In this document: positions 41,194 to 51,279 of the stretch, piece by piece
How positions within the stretch are numbered: position 1 is the stretch's first letter
Layout of the letters: every line of letters begins with the position of its first letter
NCBI RefSeq assembly: GCF_003171515.1
Contig: NC_089393.1
Span: 1,364,001-1,428,000 of the forward strand
Reading direction: 5' to 3'
Source: Pyrenophora tritici-repentis
Taxonomy: Eukaryota > Ascomycota > Dothideomycetes > Pleosporales > Pleosporaceae
Length of the DNA: 64,000 nucleotides
The notes under the pieces: generated by a model
What the model was told of the DNA's origin: nothing
Databases searched by the model: none
What the model saw: the letters and a program-made list of their open reading frames with translations, nothing else
Program-made: the position numbers and the translations under genes

Positions 41194-41385
41194 TGTTGCC
41201 ATTCAGGACTACCCTTCTTGGAATCGGCCCAATGCTTCTTGGCCGAATGTTCTACAACCTTCACTTTCACTCCTTTGCCGTTATGTGCTTACGTATATCT
41301 TATGTATATAACCTTGTGTATCTACTCCGTAGGACAATCAACGCAGTTCTCATATGCAGTTGTTGACGTCTTGTCTACTGCGATA
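41194..41385 (+). repeat. copia 3' LTR (192 bp)
   Basis: Matches the 5' LTR apart from one G-to-A difference, which lies at a CpG (CG here reads CA). It is followed by the GATAT duplication, after which the MFS gene resumes. Confidence 0.93.
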
Positions 41386-41735
41386 GATATTCCTTGCCCA
41401 GCAAGGGAAACATCTGTGCAATCGACAGTTCACCTGTCACAGCAATCCAAGTGAAGAGCCACTGGGAAGCCATGACCATAACTGTGCCATACGTCAATAT
41501 CATTGAGAGACTACTAGCAGAAGCACTCACATTTCCATTTCCGACCCCAATTCAGAGGGTCACGCGGATCAGAAGAGGGTACTGGAACCAGGGTTTGCTT
41601 CGCTGAGGCATCATAGCTGATGATCTCTGTTCCAGGGATCATCTCGACGTTTGCATGATTGAGTGTCATCGTTGGGGTCATTGCAGTGAGATTTGTCGAA
41701 AGAGCGCTTCTCGTGGAAACCGACGAGATCAACAC

Positions 41736-44013
41736 ATCTTATACGTCCAGCTTATGGTTCTCCAGCCCGGGTGGGATACTAAAGTCATGCGAAATACAGA
41801 CAGCTCGCTACACTACGAGAAATTTCCGCTAGGTCTGAATCTCATGTGACCAACGCACATCTCGAAGCTCGAATGGAACTCAACAACAAGCCATTTACGG
41901 CATCCTCTTTCAAGAGTGGTGTATTTCGAATCGGCCAAGCAAGTAATTTGACGCCATTAGAATAGCCTTTCCAACGCTATTGGTCATCTGCCAGACTTAT
42001 CCCAATGAGCAGTGGTTTATCAGCATAATCGACTGCTGTTTTTCCGACGGTGTGGTTACTCTATGATGCACAAGAGGTAAGCTGCTGGCGCAGAGATTAT
42101 TCGGGCCACCAATCGCTCCATGGTGATTACTACCTAATTTACCGTGTCTGCATATGCCGAAATGTGGCTTACCTATGATTGTCTATTGGGGCGGGTCGGA
42201 ATCGAAGTGCGTATGCCTGGCATGCTCATCGTGAGGACGTGGATATCGGTTTACAATGCGTTCACGATGGGTGGGTCTATTCCCCGGGCATGTTTGCTTT
42301 AGGAATTGGCCCTGAATACGAGGCTCAAATCCTCCACCATTGGCATACAAACCCATAGATAGAAGACGCATGGCGTTGATGCGGGGCGCCATCCGCAGAA
42401 CGGCATCGGACATTGCGGGGAGGCGTGCGGCGCTGACGGAGCCTCACCCAACCGCGCATGCTACCTAGATAGACGAAGCTTGTCATCGCCTTGCGGCGCA
42501 CCTCTATTGATAGAAGCCTTATCAATCTTACCCACAAATCCTACAGTACATACTATTTGCTATCTCCATGTGCGAGCGTCCTTGTGCGCTTATCATCCGG
42601 CAACTGTCCCGGCATGGCATGAGAAGATTGCCTAGGTACCTCGCATACCCACTTGCATGTATGCAAGAATTATACAACATAGTAGAACAATGACAGGCAG
42701 TGCTCACTTCTTGATATTTCTGGAAGCTCTCTCGCATGGGATTCGATAGCACATGATTACGAAAACCGACGGGGCTTTCGATCGGCACACAAATTGTGAT
42801 AATGGGAAAGCATGATCAGCAAAATCACACCAGACGCCTTAGCATTATAAATCCACTTACTTCAATGCTTGGCTCTTTCTTCTACACTGAGTACTCTCAA
42901 TGATAGAATCTAGCTCACCTCTCTGTCTGGAAGATTTAGCTCAGCATGTTCATGCCGGCGCATTCGTCGTAGGCTTTATCATACAATTCTTCTAACGAAA
43001 GTCATTGGCTATGAAGTCTGGTGAAACGAAAAAGACTGGGGAGCGATCGAAGCAAAGTTTGAAAGGAATATTGGCGGGAGATGCGATGTCACGTGACGAT
43101 ACCTTGCCTTTGGACGGCAATTCCACAAGGTTACCGGGAATGACGTCAGAATCTGTATACAGTGACTCCCGAAAGCATCTGCAGCACATGGCAAGAACAG
43201 CGGAAACTGTACGCGGAGCACGTGTCTTTCAGTCTCCGATAGGGCCCCACAACAATCAAGACACGGCAATCGCAGCCGGATCCGTACCACAATGAAACCT
43301 TGGAACTAATCTCACAAGCCAGCTTTCTCTCTACGACTATGTCATTCTCCAGTCTGTCCGTAAGGGTTTTATCTACGCTTGATGAAAATCTGTATCAGCG
43401 CCCAATCAGTAAAACTTATGTCGGGCTTCTGTCGTATCAAACAAGAATTGCTGCGATATATACCCCCATGCTACGATCTACATGAGCAAAAACATTCGGC
43501 AGCGATACCATGTTCACAACATGAGATATTGGTGGCTCATCAGTTCTCGGCATCATGTACCCGGACCGTAGCATCCACTCTATCGCTTCCCCATGCCCAG
43601 CGAAAGCGAATCTTCGCCACAATCAATACCACGCGACTGCGATGGCCAGCTGTCGATATTACAGTCCCTTGTCAAGCAATATAGTAGAACGTGGAGCTGG
43701 CTGCGCTTCGGTAGACTCATTTCATCTGCCGATTCGCCATATAGATTGAACATGTGACAAAAGCAGCCTCTCAGAGCAGACACAAATATTTTGTTAGTTC
43801 ATGATTATCACAAGATGATAGTGTAGATGTGATTCTAAAGATATCATTGGCAAGAGGTATCGCTCTTCACTTAACGTTTAATATGCGAATACATGAAGAG
43901 CGCCAGTGTGGACGAGGTAGTAGTCTCATGGTTGAGCTTAAAAGGTCTTCGCGGCTGCCACTTGTTCTACTGCAACGCCCTCTCCGAAGACTTCCCTATT
44001 GAACATCACTATC
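41736..44013. other. gene-poor stretch, no gene recognised
   Basis: About 2.3 kb upstream of both the MFS gene (minus) and the DUF1996 gene (plus). A 96-residue plus-strand frame at 43005-43295 has somewhat balanced composition, but no domain and no clear promoter, so I do not call it. No terminal repeats or duplications were found. Confidence 0.4.
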
Positions 44014-45147
44014 ATGTTCTGGACCACGCTCGCCACAGGCGCACTCTTGACCCAGCATGTCGCTGCGCAAAATATGCTGCGTTTCGCCTGCTCCCAGCTC
44101 ACCGTCGAACGAGCTGACCCGCTGGTAAACCCCGGACAACGACCCTCTCCCCACACCCACCAAATCATCGGTGGAAACTCCTTCAATCTAACTGTACGTA
44201 ACCCAAACCTTCCTCACGAACACAACTGACACCCCGAAGATGGACCCCGGTGTCTACGACTTACCCACCCGCTCCACCTGCACAAGCTGCACATACAGCG
44301 AAGACTTCAGCAACTACTGGACGGCTTCCCTCTACTTCAAGTCCCCAGAAAATGGCACTTTCCAACGCGTCCCTCAATTCGCAAACGTCGGCCTTCAACA
44401 AAACGGTGGCATGACAGTATACTACATGCCGTACTCCGCCAAGAACAACAAAATGACAGCCTTCAAACCTGGGTTCCGCATGCTCGCCGGTGACCCCATG
44501 GCCAAAAGTCCCAACCGCGCAAGCATCTGCCACCGCTGCTTGGGAAACGGCGAGGGCTTTGCGCCGTGCGACGCAAAGGATACTGCGGAGCTGCCTAAGA
44601 AGTACTGTCCGGGGGGAATCCGCGCGACAATAATCTTCCCATCGTGCTGGGATGGCAAGAATCTCGATAGCCCAGACCACAAGAGCCATGTCAAGTATTC
44701 CAACAGTGGGGGGCTTGGATCGCAGAACTGTCCGAGTAGTCATCCCGTGCCTATTCCGCAGGTCATGTATGAAATTATGTGGGATACGGAGCGGTATAAG
44801 AATAATGCTTATTACTCAAACAACAAACAGCCATTTGTGTACAGTTTTGGGGATGGGTGAGTCTAGTCTTTCTGTTTACCTCACCGATGAGAAGGTTGCT
44901 AATGCGGTTTAGGACTGGCTACGGTCAACATGGCGATTACCTCTTTGGCTGGAAAGACGATTCGCTGCAGAAAGCTATGGATGCGCTTCCTAGTGGTAAA
45001 TGCGCTAATGCGAATTGCCAAGTTCTGAAGATACAGTCTGCGCAAGACTCGATGAAGTGCAAGAAGGCGCAGCAGGTTGTGGAGGATGTGGGCGTTAGCG
45101 GAGACTGGCTCAAGGAGCTACCTGGCGATATGCCTGTCACTTACTAG
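44014..45147 (+). CDS. secreted DUF1996 protein, three exons
   Basis: Start ATG 44014 with signal peptide MFWTTLATGALLTQHVAAQN. Introns are 44194-44239 (GTACGT...AACTGAC...AAG) and 44857-44912 (GTGAGT...GCTAAT...TTAG). The DUF1996 hallmarks are present: FACSQLTVERADPLVNPGQ, then SPHTHQIIGGNSF, and DLPTRSTCTSCTYSEDFSNY. VGLQQNGGMTVYYMPY, FPSCWDGKNLDSPDHKSHV, YGQHGDYLFGWKDDSLQKAM and paired cysteines follow. The length of about 340 residues is normal for single-domain members. The function of the family is unknown, and many are extracellular proteins of fungi. Confidence 0.9.
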
Positions 45148-46144
45148 GTAGGTACTAAGGGGCTGAAGTTGGCTTGATAGATAGCGAATACAGTCGTTGG
45201 TCATAGCAAGGCGAACGTGCATCTCGGCACTTGTAAGATGCTGGCGCTGAAACGAAAGAAGTCGAAATAAGCATCTAGTGGCGGCATACAGCCATGTGTA
45301 TTAATTTACATATATTAGTATGATTTTTGCCGGACAAGCGTGAGAGGTTGCTCCGCAGCAAAAATACACAAGCTCCACTGATACCCTACATATGCTATAT
45401 AGCGTCCTCGGGCCTTTAATCTGGAAACATTTTTTGCTTGGTACTGAGTGATGCGACATACCGCTACTAGTGCAGGTCACGCATCCTGATATTGCTCCTC
45501 CTCATTTCATCGTCGCCAGCACGATTTAACATGTGGTAGAAATCGCATGATGCATTGTACAAGCGTCCATAAGACAGCCAATTGTATATCACACTCGACT
45601 CCAGTTCTTCACTCGCGTATGTGAAGCCAGTCACGGGATGAGGTTGTGGCGTGAAACATGTATCACTGTGCTATGTACTGGACCATGAGCGAGGAAGGTG
45701 AAGATTTCGATAAGATACACGAAAATGAGTCGCAGCCGCGTAGTTGCTTTCGCGAAGAACTGAGGGATTGGTCGAGAATTTTGCTTGAGCCCAGAGACAG
45801 TGTTTTGCAGTAATCACTATTGAGTCTAGGCATTTTCCACATAACCTAGTCGTTTACGTGATATGTAGTGTCGCGGAGTTTATACGACGGGTGTTTTTGA
45901 CCAAGAAAATATCATGGATCGATCAAATGCTTAACATTATCAAGAGAGATGTCCAATGTATGTGGACCAACTCCGGCAAGCTATAGGTCAGCCAAACACA
46001 GCCAAGAAAACACCTCTATTTTGACCCCATCTCACCCCCTAGATATGATCACCAGAAATCCCTGCTCACTTAAACTTCGGTTTTCATGTCAGTACCTTCT
46101 CTTTGCATCAATTGGCGTACAACGCTAGGAAGAAACCATACCGT
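45148..46144. other. intergenic, nothing seen
   Basis: AT-moderate spacer between convergent genes. No repeat from elsewhere in the window and no plausible reading frame. Confidence 0.45.
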
Positions 46145-46411
46145 CTAGCAATATTGAGAGCCACTGCAAGCCCAACCCCATCCTTCACCTCCCCAAATAC
46201 AAGTACCCGTCACGCACTAAGAGAGAAAGACGCTGTCAGATTCTTTTTGAGACTAAAGCATAACAAGATCGATGTGATTTACCTTAACGCCATGGCACTC
46301 CTCGCAGTTTTGCTTGTCAAGTTGAGCGTCGGCGACAGGATTGGTAACTGCAGCCGCGTTTACGGCGCCGATGGCGAGAAGAGCAGTAACGAGCGTCTTT
46401 GCGAAGAACAT
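46145..46411 (-). CDS. SCR1: small cysteine-rich secreted protein (66 residues)
   Basis: Exon 1 is 46283-46411 and exon 2 is 46145-46216. The intron 46217-46282 (GTAAAT...TCTGAC...CTTAG) lies directly before the third cysteine codon. The protein has a signal peptide (MFFAKTLVTALLAIGAVNA), a short pro-region and six cysteines spaced C-x2-C-x4-C-x4-C-x10-C-x5-C, the last being the final residue. The mature part is rich in Gly and Trp. SCR2 at 48821-49148 shares the signal peptide, exon-1 length (129 nt), intron site and cysteine spacing. This is an effector-like architecture. The family is not recognised and the function unknown. Without splicing the frame would stop soon after 46260 and lose four cysteines. 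Confidence 0.72.
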
Positions 46412-47666
46412 TGCTGTAGACTTGTTGAGGGCGAGGTTATCAATTGGAGAAAGCTTGGTGGGTGTCTGAGTGGTTGTACAGGATGTGATGGACGAGTACA
46501 ACTTGTATAGTGGGGAAACTGTACATATTTATACCGGAGACGCTGCAACAAAGGCAGGGCAGACCAAACACCTCCCTGCCTTCTCCTACAAGGTCATGTA
46601 CCTACCGGTAGCAAGCTCGGCAATCTGCAAACCCAAATCGGTCGTATTCTTCGGTCGTACTCCAAAAGATGATCCAGGAATATAACACCGTGAGTAACCA
46701 GTTGGCTCGGACAACAATATCTGCAATGTACAAGTGGAGGCGCACCCGCTTAGTGCTTTACTAAATCAGGAAGAATGTCTAGGTGATCCATGCCGCAATT
46801 TATATGGTGCACCAAGGGGTTCATTCGCCGAACCAATCGAATCGAAGAAGCTCCCCATCTCTTTTGCGTCCACTATTCGCCCAGTTCCGCGCCATTTCAC
46901 CTTTCCTGGGAAAGAGCCTCAGCCGAGTATAATAGGACGACATGCATAGCCATATATAAGAGGAATAAGAGCGTTATGGTATGGGCCGTGATATACCGGT
47001 GTAGCCGTTTTATAGGCCATGTGTCGAGACGCGGTGAGAGCCTTCACTAGTATTCACGGTGAATCAGGCTTCCCGTGCTCTGATTGGCCAGGCACTGATT
47101 AGTCAGCTGCTCCGTGCGCGCACCATAGATATTCTCCCTTCTCCCGTAGCTCCAATACAACAAGTTCACGCACGTTTTCTCCACCTTCATCAATACGTCG
47201 CTGGCAACGGGCTGGATTTGGGGACGATGATTTTTGCGGAGGCAAGCTATCTGACGAGTATATTGACGACGTATACTAACTACTTAATTAGGAAATTAGT
47301 AGCTAAAGATAACAAAAATACACCAAGCTGAATAAGCCGACCAAGCCAACCAAGCCTCCACTCTAAATAAGCCTACTAAGCCAAGCCTCAACACAAAAAT
47401 GTTCTATTAAGCCAAGCCGGAGCTGTTGGCTTGTTCAGCTTGTTCATTGAGAAGTCTGCTAGGAACGGTGTCGGTGGGACTTCGGTATGAGCGAATTGCA
47501 ATTCCAGCGTTCTCGCCACCGCCTCTAGGAGATACCAAGGCATGTTAAAAGCGTTTACTATACCTGGGTATCGCGTGCGCCACCCGTCTGCGGCCAGAGA
47601 GAACGTACCTAGAGACATTGTCCGAGTCCCTGTTATACACCACTAGGGTTTGACATGACCACAGAT
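46412..47666. other. gene-poor stretch with short AAGCC-type repeats near 47325-47420
   Basis: No convincing gene. At 47325-47420 the motif AAGCC with A or C neighbours recurs many times (CCAAGCC, TAAGCC), with inverted GGCTTG copies at 47430. Such short subterminal repeats are typical of hAT ends, but no terminal repeat or duplication was found. Confidence 0.4.
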
Positions 47667-48190
47667 ATGCATCTGATGTTACTACTACTACTACTACTAC
47701 TAACACTGCGCCTCGTTTTTTTGCTTCCATCCTATCACCAAGTCACAGCGGACTCGTGAATTGTATTCATGGTTCAAAGACCACAAGGACACTTGTATGA
47801 GGTATCTATCACTGCGTTTATTTCAGTCTCAACGAATCTGGAGTTAAGCAAACAGCCTACGCATATGATTTTGCTGTTAGTATAGCGCTACTAGATCTTT
47901 TTGTAATTGATTAGTGTCCACAATACAGCGAGAAAAGTGCTGTTTGGCGATGTTACGTGTGTGATGAAATCTGTAATAATTTAGGCATGAAGTTCAGTTC
48001 TACAGGGGCGAAGATGTGTAATTCAGAACAGATTCTGGAAGGCAAAACCTATTCATCGTGTAAGGGGCTGCGCAAAGTTTGCCGGTGCCTGGTAACAGGA
48101 TTGTATTCGATGAAGAAGAAAGCTATCTGCGGTGCAACGACATCTATATACGTTTGGCTTGTTGTTCGCGTAGCTTCTCGAAGCATCTAA
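47667..48190 (+). CDS. possible third cysteine-rich secreted protein (spliced)
   Basis: A Leu-rich signal-like start (MHLMLLLLLLLLTLRLVFLL, encoded by a CTA repeat) at 47667-47755 joins in frame, across a 173-bp putative intron (GTGAAT...ACAG), to 47929-48190. The second exon has a cluster CYVCDEIC and later SSCKGLRKVCRC, which recalls the C-x3-C and C-x-C pattern of knottin or defensin folds. The intron is unusually long for this genome and the CTA run could be a chance microsatellite, so the model is weak. No similarity to SCR1 or SCR2 spacing. Confidence 0.3.
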
Positions 48191-48820
48191 AGTGCCGAGG
48201 AAGCTCCGAGGGTTCCACCGAGGATCACCATAGCATCCGGGCTCTAGCCCGTTACACATCGTTATCTAACATACCTGGGCACCACAAGCGAATCGACCAT
48301 TGTAACATGTGGTAGTAGAGAGAGCACTCAAGATGAAAAGTAGTCGTGGATCCGCGATCAGATAGGAGTGGGGCGTAAGGATACTTTGGGCGATAAGCCA
48401 ATATCGGGTTTTCTCTCTACGATTCTTTACATAAGTATTCTACCTTTGCCTAATTACCCAACGCCGAAGAACCACGTGACTATCGACTACACCACAAGAG
48501 ATAAGATAGTTGATAAAGCAAATGTTATTCATGAACAGCAGTAAAATAGGTATGTAATATCTGTAGAACTACTGTAGCATGTGTACAATATTGCGTCTTG
48601 CAGCTTGTATACCCCAAAGATCCGCAACCCGCCTCTACCTTCCGTCACCAGTTCCAACACCGCCCGGATAAGCCAACGTGCCATATGAAATCGATAGCCA
48701 CTTTCGGCAACGCTTGCTTGAGTTGATCATTCGCGTGGCATAGGGAATTGGCCAAAACCATGTCGAAGAGCAGTCAACCGATCTGAAGGAACGACGGTTC
48801 TTTACTTCGGAGGCGACTGT

Positions 48821-49148
48821 TTAGCCCTGACTTCATGTCAGCAGCATTCTCCCCAGAGTAGTTACATTTTAGACACAACTTACGCGGCATATAGCCCACT
48901 GTGGACAACCGGAGTGTTGCGTATACACCGGATCCGTGTAACATGCTTCTCTCTGGCACTAAAGCGGGAAAACGGTTAGATGATGGCATAGCTAGGTAGT
49001 GATTCTAGTAACAACTTACCGAAAACTGACCACAGGGAATGCAGTCTCGCTTGCTAAGCTCACCGGCGTCGAGAGGGTTCGCAATTGCTGCCGCATTCAC
49101 GGCACCGACTGCGAGCAGCATAGCAAATATGGTTTTGGAGAAGAACAT
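48821..49148 (-). CDS. SCR2: small cysteine-rich secreted protein (paralogue of SCR1)
   Basis: Exons 49020-49148, 48884-48958 and 48821-48826. Introns are 48959-49019 (GTAAGT...TTTAG) and 48827-48883 (GTAAGT...GCTGAC...TCAG). Signal peptide MFFSKTIFAMLLAVGAVNA, a pro-region ending in a Kex2-like KR just before the first cysteine, and six cysteines spaced C-x2-C-x4-C-x4-C-x11-C-x5-C. The first intron again falls directly before the third cysteine, as in SCR1. If the second intron is not removed, the protein gains a seventh cysteine and stops three codons later. The even count favours splicing. Secreted, probably disulfide-bonded, function unknown. Confidence 0.7.
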
Positions 49149-50969
49149 ATTTGACAAGTGTGTTGAGATATTTGCCGGTTGTTCGATAGTCGAGTGGCAG
49201 TGGCGTGTAGATTGTTGGATTTGAATTTCGTTCTTAAGTTGACGGCGGCCGCGGATCTTATAGAGAACGCGGTGTAAAAGGTGGATACTACAAGTCTCCC
49301 ATCAATGTCACACGGCAAATACGCAATGCCCAGGATAGAAACGGTCTTGTGTTCGGTCAAACCGTAGATTTAAGAGTATAAGTGGAGACACTGTTGTTTT
49401 AGTGCTTACCTCACCCCCCAGATTGGGATCAGAAGTAGATAGTCGGGTTTCATCGTACTGGCAATCACTGCGTACCTTATATACAGTAAGGTAAGATCAT
49501 CATGAGCAACCCGAAGCCTGGATGTCTTACTTTCCCAGTACACGGCTCAGCTACTGTACTTACGTAAGAACTCCCGATATTCTCTCAATGCCCAGTGTAA
49601 TGCATTCCGGCCCTAGTGCACACAGCTTTTGTACATAATCCGCACAGTCATATCACTACACGTGTTGCTCCCTCTCTCTATCAAGTGATAATGACAGAGG
49701 GTGCGGAAGCTATAACGAAAAGCCGCCCTGCCAAGTCTTAACACGAAGTGACTTGTGGATCGACAGTAGAAAGCCCGATTTAGCAAGTATGGCGATGGCA
49801 TGAACACTCATGAAGAGCTCGAAGAAACAGATATCTGAGCTCAGAGAGACGCATGTCAAAACTAGAGGGAAAAGGATGACGGGACTTCATCATCTTTATT
49901 GCCTGCCATCGTGAACCAGCGTCTACTCATTCACTCACACCACCATGCACTAACCACCGCGATACGGCTCGGGGCTGTGTAAGCCAGCAAGAACATCGGC
50001 GTCGCTTCAACGACGAGCATCTGCCAAGGGATCAACACTGTCTTCCTATGCCGTAGGAAAGGGCTAGAAGAGATAGCTACATTCGTCCGGCCCAGAACCT
50101 ACCTTATCAAACACCCACCTCACCGCTACAACTCCGACACACCCCACCTATACTCCTTAAAATCTTCCACCTCCTGGCCTTACTTCATCTCTTTGGCAGA
50201 ATATGTCGGTTGTAGAGGCTAAGGCAGGGGGCACGTGTGTATAAGAGGAGGGGATGGGGGAGAAAAGTAGAGATATCGCGGCAATTTGTTTTATGCTTCA
50301 CTCGTTCACATGTGTGGGGCGGAGATGAACGAGGGCATGGAAGATGTGGGATGAGACAGGTGTGGCATTGTTCTTTAGCTATGTACTTGGCGACGGGACG
50401 GGCAAGGTGGGGATGCTGATATGAACAATCTTCTTCTCGTGTGATGAAGAGTGATGGGGTTATCCACCCCGACTAGAACAGATGACAGCGAATGGATTCC
50501 CAGCCCTACCATGCATACATCCCCTATTCCCAGTCCCCCAGGCAAACGTAGCAACATGACATCAACCGCCACGGAGCCATCGCATGACGATTCTGTCATG
50601 AGTAGGCGACAAACATCTGGAAAAGAAAAAAACATACACATACCAGCGATTTGCGTCCCAAGCATCTAGTTCATCTCCCACCCCTTCCTAAACGTAAGAG
50701 TACAAGGGCGGTCGACTATCCAGGCAGCACCACGTGGAGGCGCAAGGGTCCGACTTCTACCGCCCGTCCTCCTCTTGCGATCGCACCCCAGCATTAAACG
50801 CCGCGATCCATATTCACCATGACAAGCATTTCTAACCCCGAAAGGTCCCAGCAGCTTGTCCCCGCTGTTGCAGGCATCCACAGCGTCAATGAGCTCTCCC
50901 AAAGTACTATGGATGCCAGGCTCCCCCCGGTCAATCAGGGTCCCGGAGGAGATAACTTACAGGCGGGGA
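49149..50969. other. gene-poor stretch, nothing recognised
   Basis: About 1.8 kb without a convincing gene. Open frames near 50450-50670 are short and biased in composition only. The transition to the repeat tract begins at about 50970. Confidence 0.4.
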
Positions 50970-51270
50970 GTCAATGTCCCGAAGGACGGTTTTCAAAATA
51001 GGTTTCAACAATTCGCCCCGTAAGACGGTTTTTTGCCCCGAAGGGCAGTTGTTTTGCCCCGGAGGGCGGTTTTCCCAACAAATAGGTCAACACAAAAACA
51101 GATTCCACTAAAAAGTAGCCAACGACAGAATCCCCAAAGGGATAAGGTTTTTGCCCCGAAAGGCGGTTTTGTTCTTTCCAATCCCGAAGGACCATATGAC
51201 CCAAAAGGGTGAACACGAAAATAGATCCACGAAATAGGCAACGACGCCCCACCTCGGTGGGGCAAGTTTT
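50970..51270. repeat. array of short GCCC-CGAA-GGGC-type hairpin units
   Basis: Units resembling GCCCCGAAGGGCGGTTTT recur near 50975, 51012, 51036, 51055 and 51152, with a shorter relative at 51183 (ATCCCGAAGGACC). Another GC-rich palindrome, GCCCCACCTCGGTGGGGC, lies at 51248-51265. Each unit can form a hairpin with a CGAA-type loop followed by a T run. The spacing is irregular and no coding potential is evident. Confidence 0.7.
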
Positions 51271-51279
51271 GTCTGCATT

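Larger units (their letters stand above)
25284..41385 (+). mobile_element. Ty1/copia retrotransposon (5.3 kb net) swollen to 16.1 kb by nested insertions
   Basis: 192-bp LTRs at 25284-25475 and 41194-41385 start TGTTGCC and end CTGCGATA. They differ at one position by eye. The 5-bp target duplication GATAT is at 25279-25283 and 41386-41390. A tRNA-type primer site follows the left LTR and a purine tract precedes the right LTR. Three secondary insertions lie inside: hAT-3 in the leader, a 171-bp TG...CA element and a gypsy element in the polyprotein gene. Subtracting these leaves about 5.33 kb, a normal copia size. Confidence 0.94.
23844..41735 (-). pseudogene. MFS transporter (DHA1/Hol1-like), split by a 16-kb copia element and carrying a stop
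   Basis: Exon 1 lies at 41531-41735 (N-terminal tail ending DPRDPLNWGRKWK). An intron at 41482-41530 is followed by TM1 coding DNA (41391-41481). The gene resumes at 25283 with HLNDSQLALLTGIIVITLGF. A second intron lies at 24925-24980 and the last exon at 23844-24924, which contains YFMGAFLGP and the long central loop. It also contains the C-terminal six-helix half with GGIREAEMRLPALW and the end KWTKNSDVHRMEAMI. The copia element, with its GATAT duplication, breaks the gene just after TM1. Independently, a TGA at 25004-25006 replaces the usual Arg of an LHERG-type motif. The product would have been a 12-TM drug/proton-antiporter-type carrier. Confidence 0.85.

Noticed and set aside
43005..43295. 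A 96-residue plus-strand open frame with balanced composition
   Set aside because: It has no recognisable motif or promoter, and an overlapping minus-strand frame of the same length exists. I left it as unassigned intergenic sequence.
50970..51270. GC clusters as a nuclear copy of mitochondrial DNA
   Set aside because: The surrounding DNA is not AT-rich mitochondrial sequence and contains no mitochondrial gene fragment.
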